Below, piece by piece: positions 5,579-7,303 of a stretch of 7,303 nt of DNA. The stretch is from Oscillospiraceae bacterium. Lineage in GTDB: Bacteria; Bacillota; Clostridia; Oscillospirales; Ruminococcaceae. Where the stretch lies: the NCBI GenBank assembly GCA_019413245.1, contig DXNX01000124.1:1-7303 (forward strand), in the 5' to 3' direction. Each line of letters opens with the position of its first letter. Position 1 is the stretch's first letter. A model generated the notes under the pieces. The model searched no databases and was not told where the DNA came from. It worked only from the letters and a program-made list of their open reading frames with translations. The position numbers were made by a program, and so were the translations under genes.

Positions 5579-5607
5579 ACTCTACCATGCCGGGCAGCGC
5601 AAGTCAA
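5579..5607 (-). promoter_or_regulatory. SigA-type promoter for mgtE
   Basis: On the minus strand TTGACT (5602-5607), a 17-base spacer and TAGAGT (5579-5584). It lies just downstream of the terminator of the preceding unit (5641-5673), so mgtE is transcribed on its own. The expected start is near 5572. Confidence 0.7.
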
Positions 5608-5640
5608 CCCTGTTCCCAAAGAAAAAATTCCGCGCCATGG

Positions 5641-5673
5641 CAAACAAAAACGGGCAGCCGTCCGGCTGCCCGT
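5641..5673 (-). terminator. Intrinsic terminator of the transglutaminase unit
   Basis: On the minus strand ACGGGCAGCC (5664-5673) pairs perfectly with GGCTGCCCGT (5650-5659) across a 4-base loop, followed by TTTTTGTTTG (5641-5650, sharing one base with the stem). It begins 58 bases after the stop codon of the transglutaminase-fold gene and separates that unit from the mgtE promoter. Confidence 0.9.
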
Positions 5674-5731
5674 CAGGGTCTTGTCTGTATGGCTGGATAC
5701 TGGTCGTCCGGAGCAGAAAAACGATATTTTT

Positions 5732-7075
5732 TCACTCCATCTCAAAAGCCAGAACTTCCCGCACCGCATGCAGGGCATCCCCGAACAGCGGTTCTCCGTT
5801 CAGGACCGCCTCCCCCACCTGGTTGTCGTAGGGGTCATTGCGCCAGTGCTCATCCGGCGGGGTGAGCTGGGCGTAAAATTCCCGGTTGGCCACCATGCGC
5901 AGAGGGTCCAGGTTGCCGAAGTAGTGACGGCGGCGGGCTTCGTCGCCCCGGCGATGGGCACCGGAGCCGAAGGAGCAATCCGCCCACAGCCAGCCGTAGG
6001 GCGCAATGTAGAACTGTGCCCAGTCATGGCAGGATGCGCCCTGAGGCGTCACATACAGGCCGCTCTGCCACCGGGCCGGGATGCCCGCGATACGGCACAG
6101 GGTGATGAACAGCAGGGCCATCACGCCGCAGTCGCCCCATCCGGATTTGGCGCAGTTGTCGGCGATGGATTCCAGGCAGGCATAGGCGGGCTGGTAGCGG
6201 TAGTTGGTGTGGGTGGTAACATAATCATAAATGGCGCGGGCCTTTTCCACCGGGCCGTGGCAGCCGGCGGTGATCTCGGCGCACAGGCCGCGCAGCCAGG
6301 GCGTAAAGACGATATGGGGCGCCTGCTCCTCGGTACAGAAGGTGGGCTGCACCGCATCCGGGGTCAGATGGTCCATATCCAGGTACTCCGCCCGGATGTG
6401 GTAGCGGTAGGTCACCGAGAAGGGGCCGTCCCCCGCCTTGCCGTGCCAGAACACCGTGCGCTGTTCAGCATCGGTATGGGCAAATTCCGCCCCGGGGGTG
6501 GCGTCCAGAATCTCAATTTCACTCTGCTGTTCGCAGGCCGCCGGAATGGGCAGCCAGGCCAGCAGTTCAGCCTCCGGGTCGGCGGGATGCTCGGGGCCGA
6601 TGGTCGCCCGCAGGGTAATGGTGGCCGAAAGATGGCCCTTTTCCTGCATGGCGGCAATGACCTTGCCCCGCACCCCCGCCACCGGGTCGGGCGTCAGGCC
6701 GCGGGCGATCATGTCCGGGTACAGGCGCAGAGCTTCCAGGAAGCGGTCCAGATAATACGGCTTACCCTCGATGTAGCGCCAGTCCACCCGGTCGGCCTCC
6801 ACCAGGGCGTCGAACTCCGCCGGGGTGAAGTCGGGGATTTCCTTCTGCACCAGGGCGATGGCGGCGTCCCGGTCCAGGGTATAGCTGTCCGGGATGCGGT
6901 GCATGATCTGGCGCAGGGCCAGCAGTGCCCCGCGCCCGGTCTGCGGCAGCCGGTCATCGGCCAGCAGTTTGTCTATCCGGGCATTGGCGGCGGAAAAATA
7001 CCCCGCCGTATACAGCCGCTGCACATCAGCGGGCACACCGGCCGCAAGGTCGGCAAAAACCGCGTTCCGGTCCAT
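5732..7075 (-). CDS. Transglutaminase-like domain protein
   Basis: Encodes 447 residues with no signal peptide or membrane segment, so probably cytosolic. The catalytic core of the transglutaminase-like superfamily is clear: SGWGDCGVMALLFITLCRIA (311-330) with nucleophile Cys316, followed by GIPARWQSGLYV; GASCHDWAQFYI (346-357) with His350; and GWLWADCSFG (361-370) with Asp366. This Cys-His-Asp triad is intact. Upstream, about 1-125 is predicted helical, and about 145-230 looks like a beta-rich domain with the LLAWLPIP motif that precedes the catalytic domain in bacterial relatives. Bacterial members act mostly as proteases or amidases rather than cross-linking enzymes; the substrate here is unknown. 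AGGGGGAG lies 5-6 bases before the ATG. The gene starts 12 bases after the stop of the upstream gene, so the two are one operon, and it ends at a strong terminator. Confidence 0.87.
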   Translation of the reverse strand: MDRNAVFADLAAGVPADVQRLYTAGYFSAANARIDKLLADDRLPQTGRGALLALRQIMHRIPDSYTLDRDAAIALVQKEIPDFTPAEFDALVEADRVDWRYIEGKPYYLDRFLEALRLYPDMIARGLTPDPVAGVRGKVIAAMQEKGHLSATITLRATIGPEHPADPEAELLAWLPIPAACEQQSEIEILDATPGAEFAHTDAEQRTVFWHGKAGDGPFSVTYRYHIRAEYLDMDHLTPDAVQPTFCTEEQAPHIVFTPWLRGLCAEITAGCHGPVEKARAIYDYVTTHTNYRYQPAYACLESIADNCAKSGWGDCGVMALLFITLCRIAGIPARWQSGLYVTPQGASCHDWAQFYIAPYGWLWADCSFGSGAHRRGDEARRRHYFGNLDPLRMVANREFYAQLTPPDEHWRNDPYDNQVGEAVLNGEPLFGDALHAVREVLAFEME

Positions 7076-7087
7076 GCAAACTCCCCC

Positions 7088-7303
7088 TCACATCACGATT
7101 TCGCGGTAATACGTCGTGTTGACAGTCTTGTCATTCTCCGCAATGGCAGCAATGCAGCCGTCCAGCGTCTTGGCTACATCGTCCAGGCTCTTCCACTGGG
7201 CCGCCGCGGGCTTGACACGGCCTTCCAGATAAGGCCCGATATCGGTGTGGGAGCAGGCACCCTCGATGAGGTAGGCTCCCTCTTTGGCGGGCTGGGTCTG
7301 GGG
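7088..7303 (-). CDS. Unrecognised protein, C-terminal 71 residues (partial)
   Basis: An open frame enters from the right edge and stops at TGA 7088-7090. The last 71 residues include AKEGAYLIEGACSHTDIGPY, then LEGRVKPAAAQWKSLDDVAK, and end in VNTTYYREIVM. They are soluble in character, mix helix-like and strand-like stretches, and hold two Cys. I do not recognise the family. That it is a real gene is supported by the GC-rich codon use matching its neighbours, an uninterrupted frame to the edge, and close coupling to the transglutaminase-fold gene: the stop codon overlaps the region of that gene's ribosome binding site, with a 12-base gap. The start and any promoter lie outside the window. Confidence 0.7.
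   Translation of the reverse strand, partial: PQTQPAKEGAYLIEGACSHTDIGPYLEGRVKPAAAQWKSLDDVAKTLDGCIAAIAENDKTVNTTYYREIVM

Noticed and set aside
3972..5579. Open frame of 535 codons on the + strand opposite mgtE
   Set aside because: It is the antisense of mgtE and its leader. The translation is rich in Gln, His and Gly without domains, as expected from reading GC-rich codons backwards, and it has no convincing ribosome binding site.

Overview
The window reads as ordinary chromosomal DNA of a GC-rich, anaerobic Firmicute. The best guess is a gut clostridium of the Oscillospiraceae/Ruminococcaceae type (Faecalibacterium, Gemmiger or Subdoligranulum-like). This is inferred from the strong AGGAGG-type ribosome binding sites, near-consensus TTGACA/TATAAT promoters in otherwise GC-rich DNA, a YerC/YecD TrpR-like protein, a SigH-like sigma factor, and a sodium-pump decarboxylase beta subunit with a tiny OadG-like partner. 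No mobile element, CRISPR array, tRNA or rRNA was seen.

Layout, left to right. (1) Positions 1-2272 read leftward: the 5' end of a small zinc-ribbon protein (1-105), a SigH-like sigma-70 factor (259-801) with its own consensus promoter (841-869), a 43-residue OadG-related membrane protein (913-1044), and the Na+-translocating decarboxylase beta subunit OadB (1078-2199) with its promoter at 2244-2272. (2) Positions 2352-3952 read rightward: a consensus promoter, a YerC/YecD TrpR-like regulator (2482-2832) and, 16 bases later, aldose 1-epimerase GalM (2849-3898). This unit ends in a perfect 18-bp terminator hairpin. (3) Positions 3966-5607 read leftward: the Mg2+ transporter MgtE (3966-5327), preceded by a leader of about 245 nt with strong secondary structure and a promoter at 5579-5607. 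(4) Positions 5641-7303 read leftward: the C-terminal end of an unrecognised protein (7088-7303), then a cytosolic transglutaminase-fold protein (5732-7075) and a strong terminator (5641-5673).

The genes fall into four separate transcription units with housekeeping roles: sigma control, sodium-coupled decarboxylation, sugar mutarotation and magnesium uptake. They do not form one shared pathway. The least explained element is the mgtE leader. It holds a 21-bp compound hairpin, a terminator-like hairpin that also covers the mgtE Shine-Dalgarno, and an upstream segment able to pair with one arm of that hairpin. This is the architecture of a riboswitch or attenuator, but I could not match it to the M-box or another class I know.
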